A DNA stretch of 64,000 nt from Bordetella genomosp. 9 (GCF_002261425.1 NZ_NEVJ01000003.1:1922001-1986000); one strand, 5' to 3'. Positions 55,389 through 64,000 are shown, numbered from the stretch's first letter. Made by a program: numbers and translations. The notes: generated by a model from the sequence alone, not told the origin.

Positions 55389-56483
55389 ATGCGCCTATAT
55401 CAACGTTCCGCCGCCCGTGCCGCCCTTGCCGCCGCCTGCCTGCTGGCCGCGGCGGTCGTCCACGCCGACCCGAGCTACGAGGGCTACCGTGAAGGAACCT
55501 ATCTGCGGTTCCTGAACGCGCCCGAAGCCGGCCAGGCGCGCGCCGCGCCGCCCACGCTGGGCCTGTCGTTCGGCGGCGAATCCGTGCAGGCGGTCATGGA
55601 TACCGGGTCGACCGGCATCGTGGTGGCCGCGTCCACCATTCCCGATGTGGACCGGCTGCAGGCGCTGGGCCCCGGAACCTTGAGCTATTCCAGCTCGGGC
55701 CGCATCATGCGCGGACGTTGGGTAATGGCCACCGCCACCATCCGCGGCGCCAACGGCGCCAGCGTGACGACGCGGCCCCTGCCCGTGCTGGCGATCGACC
55801 GGATCGACTGTTTCCGCGACGCGCGGGACTGCCAGCCCGAGGACCATCCGCGCCACGTGGCGATGATAGGCATAGGCTACGCGCGCGAAGCCGACCACCA
55901 GTCGCAGAGCACGCCGGACAAGAATCCCTTCCTGAACCTGCCCGGCATGGGCGATGGCGCGAATCCGGGCCGCGAGCAGCCGCACCGCGCGCGCCGCGGC
56001 TACGTCGTCACGCGCGAAGGCGTGCACGTCGGCCTGACGCCGGCCAACACACGCGGCGACTACCGCTACATCAAGCTGGCGAAGCGGCCCGATGGGCGCG
56101 ACTGGATGCCCCTGGGCGCCTGCATCGCGCTGGACCAGGGAGCGCCGGCCTGCGGGACGGCGCTGATCGATACCGGCGTATCGGCGATGTACCTGACCGT
56201 ACCGCCGGACCGCCAGGCGGGACACCTGGCCCCGGGCGGCCACGCCCTGTCACCCGGGACCCGGGTGACGGTACGGTTCGGCACGGATGCCACTTCCCGG
56301 TCGCCCGGCTATGGCTTTAACGTCGGGGATGCGCGCGAACCGGCGGCGCCGTCCCGCGTCATCCTGGTGGAAGGCGCAAACCGGCCGGCGTTCGTCAACA
56401 CCAGCGTGCATGCGCTCAACGTATTCGACTATCTGTTCGACGCCGACGGCGGCTACGTGGGCTTTCGCCGCGTAGAGCGTTGA
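55389..56483 (+). CDS. Exported aspartic-protease-like protein with two Asp-Thr-Gly motifs
   Basis: 364 residues with a signal peptide (hydrophobic AALAAACLLAAAVVHA, cleavage near residue 26). The sequence QAVMDTGSTGIVVA puts one Asp-Thr-Gly-Ser at 71-74, and GTALIDTGVSAMYL puts a second Asp-Thr-Gly at 261-263. The 190-residue spacing is like that of bilobal pepsins (Asp32 and Asp215). Six cysteines are present, three of them in mid-chain (C141, C148 and the C245/C255 pair). It may be an active protease or a relic. It has no obvious partner gene. Confidence 0.8.
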   Translation: MRLYQRSAARAALAAACLLAAAVVHADPSYEGYREGTYLRFLNAPEAGQARAAPPTLGLSFGGESVQAVMDTGSTGIVVAASTIPDVDRLQALGPGTLSYSSSGRIMRGRWVMATATIRGANGASVTTRPLPVLAIDRIDCFRDARDCQPEDHPRHVAMIGIGYAREADHQSQSTPDKNPFLNLPGMGDGANPGREQPHRARRGYVVTREGVHVGLTPANTRGDYRYIKLAKRPDGRDWMPLGACIALDQGAPACGTALIDTGVSAMYLTVPPDRQAGHLAPGGHALSPGTRVTVRFGTDATSRSPGYGFNVGDAREPAAPSRVILVEGANRPAFVNTSVHALNVFDYLFDADGGYVGFRRVER

Positions 56484-56497
56484 GCGCGCAAGGCAAT

Positions 56498-56758
56498 TCA
56501 AGCCTTGTTTTCCTCGACGACGGCGGCGCCCTGCGCCTCGTCCTCGGTCTGTTCGGCCGTACTGCCCTGCTCCGGCTTGCCGGGCTTGCCGGCGTGCCGC
56601 TTCGCCGCGGCCTGCTTGGCCTCCTGCGAGTCGAAACGATGGGCCTTGCCCATGGCATGAGCGGCGCGGCCGCCCTGTGCCGCGATCCCGCGCAACAATT
56701 CCGGATCCATTGCCGCGAAACCGCGTGGTTTACGTGCTGGCTTGCGTTCGTCAGTCAT
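56498..56758 (-). CDS. KGG-domain stress-type protein
   Basis: 86 residues from ATG 56758 (ATG 56761 is possible) with AGGGGG upstream. The KGG repeat motif is seen twice: RGFAAMDPELLRGIAAQGGRAAH and KAHRFDSQEAKQAAAKRHAG. It is hydrophilic and likely disordered, with an acidic C-terminal tail rich in Glu and Gln. KGG proteins are general-stress, dehydrin-like proteins; the exact role is unknown. It converges on the aspartic-protease-like gene with 14 bp between. Confidence 0.83.
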   Translation of the reverse strand: MTDERKPARKPRGFAAMDPELLRGIAAQGGRAAHAMGKAHRFDSQEAKQAAAKRHAGKPGKPEQGSTAEQTEDEAQGAAVVEENKA

Positions 56759-57087
56759 CATGCGCCCCCTAGGTGAGTAGCACGACCAATGGCAACACGC
56801 GTGCCCAGGGCATTTCGGACGCCTGGCCCGGTATGGGCCGGGCGTATGCCCTTGATTCTCCTTAAGGATCGGCACCGCTTACCGCCGTTGTAGCGCTTAC
56901 GGGACGGCCGCTTACCATTCCGGCGGTCTGACGCGGACCGGAGACCCGGGGCCAAGCGTTCCTGCGCCGAACGCGCATTTCTGCGCGGGATGGTTACTTA
57001 ATATGTATTTCAGTGCCGCGTCCAAACGCTTGTTTTCATCCATAAACAGGCTGATTTCAGGACATAGCGCAAAAACCAAGGACCGAA
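56759..57087. other. 329-bp gap with no supported gene
   Basis: It probably holds the promoter of the KGG gene and of the small ORF that follows. The stretch at about 57000-57070 is visibly more A+T-rich. No -10/-35 pair is convincing. Confidence 0.5.
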
Positions 57088-57219
57088 ATGGTGGTAGTAA
57101 AGTTACGTTTAGTTACTGGCATGCGTGTGTGCTGCAGCAGCTCGATGCTACTTTTTCGGCGGGTCGACGGGCTGTTTTTTCCACAGCTGGTACGTCGTGG
57201 ACCCGCACACGAGCTTTGA
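57088..57219 (+). CDS. Candidate 43-residue small protein
   Basis: ATG at 57088 follows AAGGA (57078-57082) at a 5-base spacing. The product is basic and has an adjacent cysteine pair: MVVVKLRLVTGMRVCCSSSM, then LLFRRVDGLFFPQLV, then RRGPAHEL. A strong terminator begins at its stop codon. It has its own signals, but no homologue is known to me. A free-standing small protein or a coding small RNA are both possible. Confidence 0.5.
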   Translation: MVVVKLRLVTGMRVCCSSSMLLFRRVDGLFFPQLVRRGPAHEL

Positions 57220-57249
57220 GGCCACCGCGAAAGCCGTGGCCTCTTTTTT
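57218..57249 (+). terminator. Intrinsic terminator after the small ORF
   Basis: GAGGCCAC and GTGGCCTC pair around CGCGAAAGCC and are followed by six T residues on the plus strand. It overlaps the TGA of the 43-codon ORF. Confidence 0.85.
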
Positions 57250-57328
57250 GTGGGGCACCCCGCCTGGGTCCCGGTTTCAGACGGGGTATCTGCCTGGAAT
57301 CGTGACCCGAACGTCCAGCCCTGCTCGG

Positions 57329-58720
57329 TCAATGCAGCTTCACGCGCGGATGCGTGCGCCGCGTCAGCAGACGCGCGAGCGCCAGCGATACCGTACGGGA
57401 AAACCCGAGCACGGTGCGGTGGTGCAGCAGGTGGAGGCTGGCGTACATCCAGCGGGCGATCAGGCCGCTGATGAAGAACCCACGCCCCAGCAGCGCCCCC
57501 ATCAGGCTGCCCACACCGCGCTCGCGGCCCAGGGAGACCAGCGAGCCCCGGTCCTTGTAGACGAAGTCGCCGCCGGGTTCGGGCTGGCCGGCAATGCGGG
57601 CGCTCAGGCGGCGGCGCAGGTAGCTGGCCTCCTGATGGGCGGCCTGCGCGCGCGCCGGCACCACCCTGCCGTCCGCGCGGGGCGCGGCCGCGCAGTCCCC
57701 GAATGCGAATATGGCGGGATCTTCGGTTTGCAGGCGGGCATCGACCTCCAGCTGGCCCACGCGGTTGCGCGGCAGGTCCAGGGCGCCGAGCACGTCCGGC
57801 CCCTTGATGCCGGCCGCCCACATGCATAGTTCGGCCGGAAAGGCGCGGCCGTCCTTCGTATGGACCGTATCCGCCGTGACCTCGGACACCAGGCACCCGC
57901 TCTCGATTTCGATGCCCAGGCTCTCCAGGCGCCGTTGGGCCGCGTGCGAGAGTTTTTCCGGCAGCGCGGCCAGGATGCGGGGCGCGCCTTCGATGATGCG
58001 GATGGCCAGATCCCTGCGCGGATCGAAATTCGACAGCCCATACGCCGCGACCAGCCGGCTGGCCTCGTGCAGCTCGGCGGCCAGCTCCACGCCGGTGGCG
58101 CCGCCGCCCACGATGGCGATGTGCAGCCGCGCCCGGGGATCGCTCGCCTTGGCCTGGTCTACCTTCACCATGGCCTGCAGCATGGTCAGGCGGAATTGCT
58201 CGGCGGATTCGGGCGTATCCAGGGTGATCGCGTGTTCGCGGGCGCCTCGCGTACCGAAGAAATTCGAGGTGCTGCCCACGGCGATGACCAGGGTGTCATA
58301 GGGGATCTCGCGCGCGGGCAGCAGGGGCTCGCCCGCCGGACCCGGGATCGCCCCGACCTGGACCAGGCGGCGCGCACGGTCCACGCCCAGCATCGGCCCC
58401 AGCACGAAGTTGAATTGCGACAGGTTGGCCAGCATCAGGTACGACAATCCTTCCTGCTGCACGTCGATCGTGCCCGCCGCGGCTTCGTGCAGCGTGGGCT
58501 TCCAGATATGCACCATGTGGCTGTCGATGAGGGTGACGTGCCGCCGGCCATGCTTGCGGCCGAGCTCCGTCGCCAGTTCCAGGCCGCCGGCGCCGCCGCC
58601 GACGATCACGACGCGGTGCGGGGGCCGCGCGTCCTGCTCACGCGCGGGGGCTTCGGTATTGCCTGCTCCGGCTTGCTCGGGCTGCGCGTTGCCGCGCAGC
58701 AGTATCGGGTTCTGGGGCAT
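57329..58720 (-). CDS. Type II NADH dehydrogenase (NDH-2-like)
   Basis: 463 residues from ATG 58720, with AAGG upstream. This FAD enzyme passes electrons from NADH to quinone without pumping protons. The FAD loop is VIVGGGAGGLELA (~38-50) and the NADH loop IAIVGGGATGVELAAEL (~202-217). The second FAD contact is FAFGDCAA (~360). The N-terminal ~34 residues are a disordered extension. C-terminal hydrophobic and basic segments (SLMGALLGRGFFISGLIARW; RLLTRRTHPRVKLH) would anchor it to the membrane. It lies downstream of the efflux operon on the same strand. Confidence 0.92.
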   Translation of the reverse strand: MPQNPILLRGNAQPEQAGAGNTEAPAREQDARPPHRVVIVGGGAGGLELATELGRKHGRRHVTLIDSHMVHIWKPTLHEAAAGTIDVQQEGLSYLMLANLSQFNFVLGPMLGVDRARRLVQVGAIPGPAGEPLLPAREIPYDTLVIAVGSTSNFFGTRGAREHAITLDTPESAEQFRLTMLQAMVKVDQAKASDPRARLHIAIVGGGATGVELAAELHEASRLVAAYGLSNFDPRRDLAIRIIEGAPRILAALPEKLSHAAQRRLESLGIEIESGCLVSEVTADTVHTKDGRAFPAELCMWAAGIKGPDVLGALDLPRNRVGQLEVDARLQTEDPAIFAFGDCAAAPRADGRVVPARAQAAHQEASYLRRRLSARIAGQPEPGGDFVYKDRGSLVSLGRERGVGSLMGALLGRGFFISGLIARWMYASLHLLHHRTVLGFSRTVSLALARLLTRRTHPRVKLH

Positions 58721-58853
58721 GAGGACACCTTGAAGCGACGTCCGCCCGGTCCGGGCGGCACGTATTACATGGCGGCTGGCCAGCCGCCAGACAAGGTCCA
58801 TGCATCAGCAAACCGTGTTCCGGAAATCGTTCCTCCGGAGGGCGGCCCCGCCC

Positions 58854-60386
58854 TTATTTCGCCGGGGCCGCGGCGTCCGCCGTCTGTTCCGGCTTCCTGG
58901 TGGTTTCTTCCCAGCCGCCGCCCAGCGCCTTGTACAGCGCCACGCGGTTCAACAGCGCCCCCAATCCGGCCTGCACCAGCTGCAGCTGCGCGTCGTAGTA
59001 GGTCACCTGGGCGTTCTGCACCTGCAGGTAGCTGTCGACGCCGCTGTTGTAGCGCATCGTGGAGAGCTCGACCGAGCGCGCCGAGGAGGTTTCCAGCGCG
59101 CGCAGCGCCTGCACCTGCGTGCCGTAGGTCGCCACGCCCGCCAGGGCGTCGGAGACCTCCTGGAAGGCCTGCTGGATCGATTTCTCGTACTGGGCCACCG
59201 CGATGTTGTCACGCGCCTTGGCCAGGTCCAGATTGGCCCGGATGGAGCCCCCGGCGAAGATCGGCGTGGTGATGGACGGCGAGAAGCTCCAGAATCCGTG
59301 ACCGCCCTTGAACAGGTCGTCCAGCGACGGGCTGGCCGCGCCCAGCAGGCCGGTCAGCGATATCGTCGGGAAGAAAGCCGCGCGGGCAGCACCGATATTG
59401 GCATTGGCCGAGCGCAGGTTGTTTTCCGCCGACAGGATGTCGGGACGGCGCTCCAGCAGGTCGGACGGCAGGCCCGCCGGAATGGTGGCCAGCACCTGGG
59501 CGTTGTCGAACGGGGCCGGCGGCGGCAGATCCGGCGGCAAGGGCGCGCCGGTCAGCAGGACCAGGGCATTCACCGCCTGCGCCTGGGTCCGCGCCAGCTC
59601 GGCCAGGCTGGCCGAGGCCGAGTCCAGCAGCGATTTGGCCTGGTTCAGGTCCAGTTCCGACGAGACGCCGCCATCGAAGCGGCGCTTGACCAGGTCATAC
59701 GAGGCCTGGCGCGAATCCAGCGTCTTGCGCGTCAGGTCCAGCTGCACGTCGGCCGCGCGCAGGTTCAGGTACGCCTGGGCCACTTCGCCCACCAGCGAGA
59801 TCTGCACGCTGCGGCGCGCCTGTTCTGTGGATAGGTATTGTTGGTACGCCGCTTCCGACAGGCTGCGCAGGCGTCCGAACACGTCGATCTCGAACGTGGT
59901 CAGGCCCAGGCCCGCCTGGTACTGGCTGCTGATCGACGACGAATCCGGCCCGCCCGGACGCAGGCTGGGCGGCAGGTGCTGCCGCGTGCCCTGGACGCCG
60001 GCGCCGATGGCGGGATAGATCTGGCCCCGCTGCACGCCCCATTGGGCGCGCGCCGCCTCCACATTCTGCACGGCCACGCGCAGGTCGCGGTTATTTTGCA
60101 GCGACAGCGCGATCAGCGCCTGCAGGCGCGGATCGCGGAAGAACTCGCGCCAGCCGAGGTCGGCGGCCGCCACGTCGCCCGCCGGGGCCAGGGCCGAGGC
60201 GGGCTGGGTGCCGGCCGTCGTGGCCTTGTCGTAGCCGCTGTACACCAGCTTGGGCTGGTCGGGCCAATCCGCCTGGATCGGCGCGCCGGGCCGCTCGTAC
60301 TTGGGCGCCAGCGAGCAGCCGCTGACGGCGGCCACGATCGCCATGGCCAGCGAGGTTCTCTTCAACATGAATGGCGCACGCATCAT
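58854..60386 (-). CDS. RND efflux outer-membrane factor (NodT/OprM family lipoprotein)
   Basis: 510 residues. The lipobox VSGC gives a lipidated Cys near residue 24. Two outer-membrane efflux repeats follow (~70-280 and ~290-500), with WREFFRDPRLQALIALSLQNNRDLRVA at the start of the first and LLERRPDILSAENNLRSANANIGAARAAFFPTISLTG at the second, both family signatures. It is the exit duct for the RND pump. The ATG overlaps the pump stop by four bases, so the two are coupled. No TolC is needed. Confidence 0.96.
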   Translation of the reverse strand: MMRAPFMLKRTSLAMAIVAAVSGCSLAPKYERPGAPIQADWPDQPKLVYSGYDKATTAGTQPASALAPAGDVAAADLGWREFFRDPRLQALIALSLQNNRDLRVAVQNVEAARAQWGVQRGQIYPAIGAGVQGTRQHLPPSLRPGGPDSSSISSQYQAGLGLTTFEIDVFGRLRSLSEAAYQQYLSTEQARRSVQISLVGEVAQAYLNLRAADVQLDLTRKTLDSRQASYDLVKRRFDGGVSSELDLNQAKSLLDSASASLAELARTQAQAVNALVLLTGAPLPPDLPPPAPFDNAQVLATIPAGLPSDLLERRPDILSAENNLRSANANIGAARAAFFPTISLTGLLGAASPSLDDLFKGGHGFWSFSPSITTPIFAGGSIRANLDLAKARDNIAVAQYEKSIQQAFQEVSDALAGVATYGTQVQALRALETSSARSVELSTMRYNSGVDSYLQVQNAQVTYYDAQLQLVQAGLGALLNRVALYKALGGGWEETTRKPEQTADAAAPAK

Positions 60387-63300
60387 TCACCCTTCCCTTC
60401 GGTGGCGGGCGCGGGCGGGGTGCCGTCCTGCGTCCGCCTGGCCGCCTGTTCTTCCTCGAAGCGGCGCGCTTCCGCGCCCAGCAGGCGCGGCTTGGTCTTG
60501 AACAGACCCAGCACGACGACGAAGAAGGTCGGCACGAAAATCACCGCGAACGGCGTGGCCGCCAGCATCCCGCCCAGCACGCCCAGGCCGACCGCGCGTT
60601 GGCTGGCCGCGCCCGCGCCGCTGGCGATGGCCAGCGGAATCACGCCCAGGATGAAGGCCAGCGACGTCATCAGGATGGGCCGGAACCGCAGCCGCGCGGC
60701 CTCGACCGCGGACTCGTACAGCCCGAAGCCGCGCGCGTACTGGTCCTTGGCGAATTCGACGATCAGGATGGCGTTCTTGGCCGCCAGCCCGATAACGGTC
60801 ACCATCCCCACCTGGAAGTACACGTCGTTGGACATTCCCAGCAAGCCCACCAGGCCGACCGCGCCCAGCATGCCCAGCGGCACCACCAGCATCACGGAAA
60901 GCGGGATCGCCCAACTTTCGTACAGCGCCGCCAGCACCAGGAACACCACCATCAGCGACAGTCCCATCAGGATGGGCGCCTGGTTGCCGGCCTCCCGCTC
61001 CTGGTAGGACAGGCCGTTCCACTCGTAGCCGAAGCCCTGGGGCAACTGGGCCATCAGGTTTTCCATTTCCTGCATGGCTTCGCCGCTGGTGTAGCCCGGC
61101 CCCGCATCGCCGGAAATACGGATCGATTCGTAGCTGTTGTAGCGCACGATCTGCACCGGGCCCTGGCCCCACTTGGCGGTGACGAAGCTCGACAAGGGCA
61201 CCATGCCGCCGCTCGCATTGCGGGCGTTCAGGTTCAGGATGTCTTCCACCTGCATGCGATAGGGCGCATCGGCCTGCACCCACACGTTCTGCATGCGGCC
61301 GAAGTTGGGGAACTTGTTGATCAGCGCGCTGCCCACCGCGGTGGAAACCAGCGTGGCCGCCTCGTCGAAGTTGACCCCCAGCGCGGCCGCCTTCTGGCGG
61401 TCGATCGTCAGGCTCAATTGCGCGCTCGGCCCGAGCCCGGAGATACGTACCTGCGACAGCACGGGGCTCTTCATCGCCATGCCCATCAACTGGCCGGTGG
61501 CGGCCGCGAGCGCGTCGGTGCCCGCGCCGGCACGGTCCTGCAGGCGGAAATCGAAGCCGGTGGCGTTGCCCAGCGTCGAGATGGCCGGCGGCACCACGGT
61601 GAAGACCATGGCGTCGTGTATGCCCATCAGCAGGTTGTTCAGGGCCCGGAAAGACACCGCCTGCGCGGAATTCGCGCGCCCCTTGCGCTCGTCGAAGTCC
61701 TTGAGCGTGGTGAAGGCGATCGCCGCGTTCAGGCCGTTGCCGTTGAAGCTGAAGCCCTGCACGGCAATGATGTTCTGCACCTGCGGCTGATCCATGAAGT
61801 ACTTCTCGACCTGCTGCAGCACGTCCACCGCGCGATTGGCGCTGGAGCCCGACGGCAGTTCGATGTTGCTGATCACATAGCCCTGGTCTTCCTCGGGCAG
61901 GAAGGACGACGGCATGCGCCAGTACAGCCAGCCCAGCAGCAGCACCAGCACCAGGTAGATCAGCATCATCCGGCCGCCCTTGTGCAGGATGCGCGACACC
62001 CAGTTCTGGTATGCGTGCGTGCCGCGGTCGAAGCGGCGGTTGAACCAGCCGAAGAAGCCGCGTTTTTCCTCGTGCCGGTCATGCGGCACGGGCTTGAGGA
62101 TGGTGGCGCACAGGGCCGGCGTGAAGCTCAGCGCAAGGAAGGCGGAGAAGAAGATCGATACCGCCATGGCGACGGCGAACTGGCGATAGATCACGCCCAC
62201 CGAGCCGCCCATGAAAGCCAGCGGCAGGAACACGCTGACCAGCACCAGCGTGATGCCGGTGATGGCGCCGGTGATCTGCGGCATCGCGCGCGAGGTCGCC
62301 TCCTTGGGCGACAGGCCTTCGCTGGCCATGATGCGCTCGACGTTTTCAACGACCACGATGGCGTCGTCCACCAGGATCCCGATGGCCAGCACCATGGCGA
62401 ACATGGTCAGTACGTTGATCGAGAAGCCCAGCGCCAGCATCACCGCGAAAGCGCCCAGCATCGCGACCGGCACCACCAGGGCCGGGATGATGGTGTAGCG
62501 CACGTTCTGCAGGAACAGGAACATCACCAGGAACACCAGCACCATGGCCTCGAGCAGTGTCTTGACCACGTCGGAGATCGAGGTCTGCACGTAGGGCGCG
62601 GTGTCGTACGGAATGTCGTACTTGATGTTGGCCGGGAAATACTTGGACAGCTGCTCCATCTGCTGGCGCACGCCCTTGGCGGTGGCGAGCGCGTTGGCAT
62701 CGGGCGACAGGATGATGGCGAAGGCGGCCGTCGGCTTGCCGTTCAGGCGCGCGCCGAAGAAGTAGTTGTCGGCGCCGATCTCGACGCGGGCGACGTCGCG
62801 GATGCGCACCACCGACCCGTCGGTATTGGCGCGCAGCACCAGGTTGCCGAAGCCTTCCACGGTCGACAGCTGGCCGTTGGCGATCACCGTCGCCGTCGTG
62901 CGCTGGCTCGCCGGATTGGGCGGGCCGCCCATGTTGCCGCCGGAGATCAGGACGTTCTGCTGCGCGATGACCTGGTTGACGTCGGACATGCTCAGGTTGT
63001 AGCCCACCAGCTTCTGCGGATCGACCCAGATGCGCATGGCGCGCGGCGCGGCGAACAGCTGGAACTGGCCCACGCCCGGCACGCGCGACACGGGGTTCTT
63101 CACGTTACGCGTGACGTAGTCGGCCAACGCGGTCTGGTCCATCGTGCCGTCGGTGGACGACACGGTCACGATCATCAGGAAGCCGGTACTGGTCTGCTGG
63201 AACTGCACGCCCTGCTGCGCGACCGCGGCGGGGAGCTGGGCCGTCACGTTGGCCACGCGGTTCTGCACGTCCACCTGGGCCAGGTCCGGATCGCGGCCCG

Positions 63301-63586
63301 GCGCGAACGTGGCGGTGATGGTCGACTGGCCGTTCGAATCGCTGACGGATTCGTAATACAGCAGGCCCTTGGCGCCGTTGAGCTGATCCTCGATCAGGCT
63401 GGTCACCGAGTCGGCCACTTCCTTGGCGGATGCGCCGGGATAGGTGGCGGTGATCTCGATGGCGGGCGGCGCGACGTTGGGATACTGCGAGACCGGCATG
63501 TTGGGGATCGCCAGTATCCCCGCGAGCAGGATGAACAGCGCGACCACCCAGGCAAAGATCGGTCTATCGATAAAAAATTGCGGCAT
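60383..63586 (-). CDS. RND multidrug efflux pump inner-membrane subunit (AcrB/MexB type)
   Basis: 1067 residues from ATG 63586. The opening MPQFFIDRPIFAWVVALFILLAGI is the first transmembrane helix of hydrophobe-amphiphile exporters. The proton-relay pair is in ILVDDAIVVVENVERIM (two Asp in TM4, ~405), and porter-domain blocks DPDLAQVDVQNRVANVTAQLP, QQGVQFQQTSTGFLMIV and FVPTFFVVV near the end are standard. It takes drugs from the periplasm using proton flow. It is downstream of the adaptor gene at the window edge. Confidence 0.97.
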   Translation of the reverse strand: MPQFFIDRPIFAWVVALFILLAGILAIPNMPVSQYPNVAPPAIEITATYPGASAKEVADSVTSLIEDQLNGAKGLLYYESVSDSNGQSTITATFAPGRDPDLAQVDVQNRVANVTAQLPAAVAQQGVQFQQTSTGFLMIVTVSSTDGTMDQTALADYVTRNVKNPVSRVPGVGQFQLFAAPRAMRIWVDPQKLVGYNLSMSDVNQVIAQQNVLISGGNMGGPPNPASQRTTATVIANGQLSTVEGFGNLVLRANTDGSVVRIRDVARVEIGADNYFFGARLNGKPTAAFAIILSPDANALATAKGVRQQMEQLSKYFPANIKYDIPYDTAPYVQTSISDVVKTLLEAMVLVFLVMFLFLQNVRYTIIPALVVPVAMLGAFAVMLALGFSINVLTMFAMVLAIGILVDDAIVVVENVERIMASEGLSPKEATSRAMPQITGAITGITLVLVSVFLPLAFMGGSVGVIYRQFAVAMAVSIFFSAFLALSFTPALCATILKPVPHDRHEEKRGFFGWFNRRFDRGTHAYQNWVSRILHKGGRMMLIYLVLVLLLGWLYWRMPSSFLPEEDQGYVISNIELPSGSSANRAVDVLQQVEKYFMDQPQVQNIIAVQGFSFNGNGLNAAIAFTTLKDFDERKGRANSAQAVSFRALNNLLMGIHDAMVFTVVPPAISTLGNATGFDFRLQDRAGAGTDALAAATGQLMGMAMKSPVLSQVRISGLGPSAQLSLTIDRQKAAALGVNFDEAATLVSTAVGSALINKFPNFGRMQNVWVQADAPYRMQVEDILNLNARNASGGMVPLSSFVTAKWGQGPVQIVRYNSYESIRISGDAGPGYTSGEAMQEMENLMAQLPQGFGYEWNGLSYQEREAGNQAPILMGLSLMVVFLVLAALYESWAIPLSVMLVVPLGMLGAVGLVGLLGMSNDVYFQVGMVTVIGLAAKNAILIVEFAKDQYARGFGLYESAVEAARLRFRPILMTSLAFILGVIPLAIASGAGAASQRAVGLGVLGGMLAATPFAVIFVPTFFVVVLGLFKTKPRLLGAEARRFEEEQAARRTQDGTPPAPATEGKGE

Positions 63587-63654
63587 GAGGGTAGACCCCG
63601 AAGACAATGCTCATGGTGCGGGGAAGCGGCGCCCTGGCACGGCGCCGCGCCCGA

Positions 63655-64000
63655 TTACGACTTCTGACCGGCAGGCGCGGCGGGAGCCGCCGGCTGTTGC
63701 GCGCCGGACTGTTGTGCTCCGGGCTGTTGTGCTCCGGGCTGTTGTGCTCCGGGCTGTTGCGCGCCGGGCTGCTGGCCCGGCGTCCATTGCGACACCTTCA
63801 CCGGCGCGCCCGGGCGGACTTTCTGGAAGCCTTCCACGACGACCACGTCGCCGGCCTTCAGGCCGCTGGTGATGACCCAGCGCCCGTTGAGCGCATTGCC
63901 GGTGGTCACGTTGACCTGGTCGATCTTGCCATCGCGCACCAGCATCAGGCTCTGCAAGCCGTCAGGCGTGCGCTGCAGGGCCTGCTGCGGCACCAGCAGC
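63655..64000 (-). CDS. RND efflux periplasmic adaptor, C-terminal fragment
   Basis: The gene runs off the right edge; only its last ~115 codons are seen, in frame with LLVPQQALQRTPDG. LMLVRDGKIDQVNVTTGNALNGRWVITSGLKAGDVVVVEGFQKVRPGAPVKV is the membrane-proximal domain of AcrA/MexA-type adaptors. The C-terminus is an unusual tail of five repeats related to PGAQQ, then Ala/Pro-rich residues. It lies 68 bp upstream of the pump gene on the same strand and completes the tripartite pump. Confidence 0.93.
   Translation of the reverse strand, partial: LLVPQQALQRTPDGLQSLMLVRDGKIDQVNVTTGNALNGRWVITSGLKAGDVVVVEGFQKVRPGAPVKVSQWTPGQQPGAQQPGAQQPGAQQPGAQQSGAQQPAAPAAPAGQKS
63693..63767. repeat. Five 15-bp tandem units in the adaptor gene
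   Basis: Five 15-base units in tandem, two of them identical (GCTGTTGTGCTCCGG); the others differ at one to four bases. Each codes for five residues of the type P/S-G-A-Q-Q, extending the disordered C-terminal tail. A shorter related sixth unit follows. Confidence 0.9.

Noticed and set aside
57003..57305. A 100-codon plus-strand frame overlapping the 43-codon ORF
   Set aside because: No ribosome binding site, and it runs through the terminator hairpin into the 3' side of the NADH dehydrogenase gene; the 43-codon ORF fits the signals better.
60371..63667. A plus-strand open frame of about 1,100 codons across the RND pump gene
   Set aside because: It is antisense to a full, well-conserved pump gene, is rich in His, Arg and Gln as expected from G+C-rich shadow frames, and has no ribosome binding site or recognisable domain.

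Overview
The window is a high-G+C bacterial chromosome segment, most likely from a Bordetella/Achromobacter-type betaproteobacterium (Alcaligenaceae). The main signs are the repeated Bug-type (TctC-like) periplasmic solute receptors, mostly without transporter partners, and a housekeeping block in the order ilvI-ilvH-ilvC / psd-pssA / rpsO-pnp. An MdoG/OpgD-type glucan protein and an AcrAB-TolC-type RND pump with a NodT-family outer membrane factor fit the same group. The genus is inferred from gene content only; no database search was possible.

Layout. (1) 1-11.7 kb is a catabolic patchwork: four Bug receptors, a DapA-superfamily aldolase, a CaiB/BaiF CoA-transferase, an SDR, an EthD-type small protein, an MFS exporter, an ornithine-cyclodeaminase homologue and two LysR regulators. 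(2) 11.9-30.6 kb is mostly housekeeping: opgD, a PIN-domain gene, ilvA, pnp-rpsO, two lipoproteins, pssA-psd, ilvC-ilvH-ilvI, an FUSC membrane protein, yaaA, a 3-hydroxybutyrate dehydrogenase and a short CPA2 antiporter. (3) 30.85-35.3 kb is an accessory stretch starting at tRNA-Ser(CGA). It holds small exported proteins (DUF4189, two LprI-type, a lipoprotein and two unknowns) and a methyltransferase, and its base composition looks more A+T-rich than the flanks. (4) 35.5-44 kb holds two small drug-efflux-type proteins (PACE, YnfA), an alpha/beta hydrolase, a LysR/AtuA-type divergent pair, a trans-3-hydroxy-L-proline dehydratase with an OCD-family reductase candidate, and an ArsR-MFS pair. (5) 44-54 kb is redox metabolism: a triheme cytochrome c with a molybdenum hydroxylase and its [2Fe-2S] subunit, the three-gene pnt transhydrogenase, an aldehyde dehydrogenase and a zinc alcohol dehydrogenase. 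(6) 54-64 kb has a GT9-like glycosyltransferase, a secreted protein with two Asp-Thr-Gly motifs, a KGG stress protein, a candidate 43-codon gene, a type II NADH dehydrogenase and the RND efflux operon, which runs off the right edge.

Most worth following up: three copies of a near-palindromic 22-bp element around the MFS promoter at 8.28-8.46 kb; the exported small-protein cluster beside tRNA-Ser; the free-standing 43-codon ORF with its own ribosome binding site and terminator at 57.1-57.25 kb; the two-DTG aspartic-protease-like protein; and a CoA-transferase with rearranged order that appears to lack the catalytic aspartate. No CRISPR array, insertion sequence, integrase or phage gene was seen.
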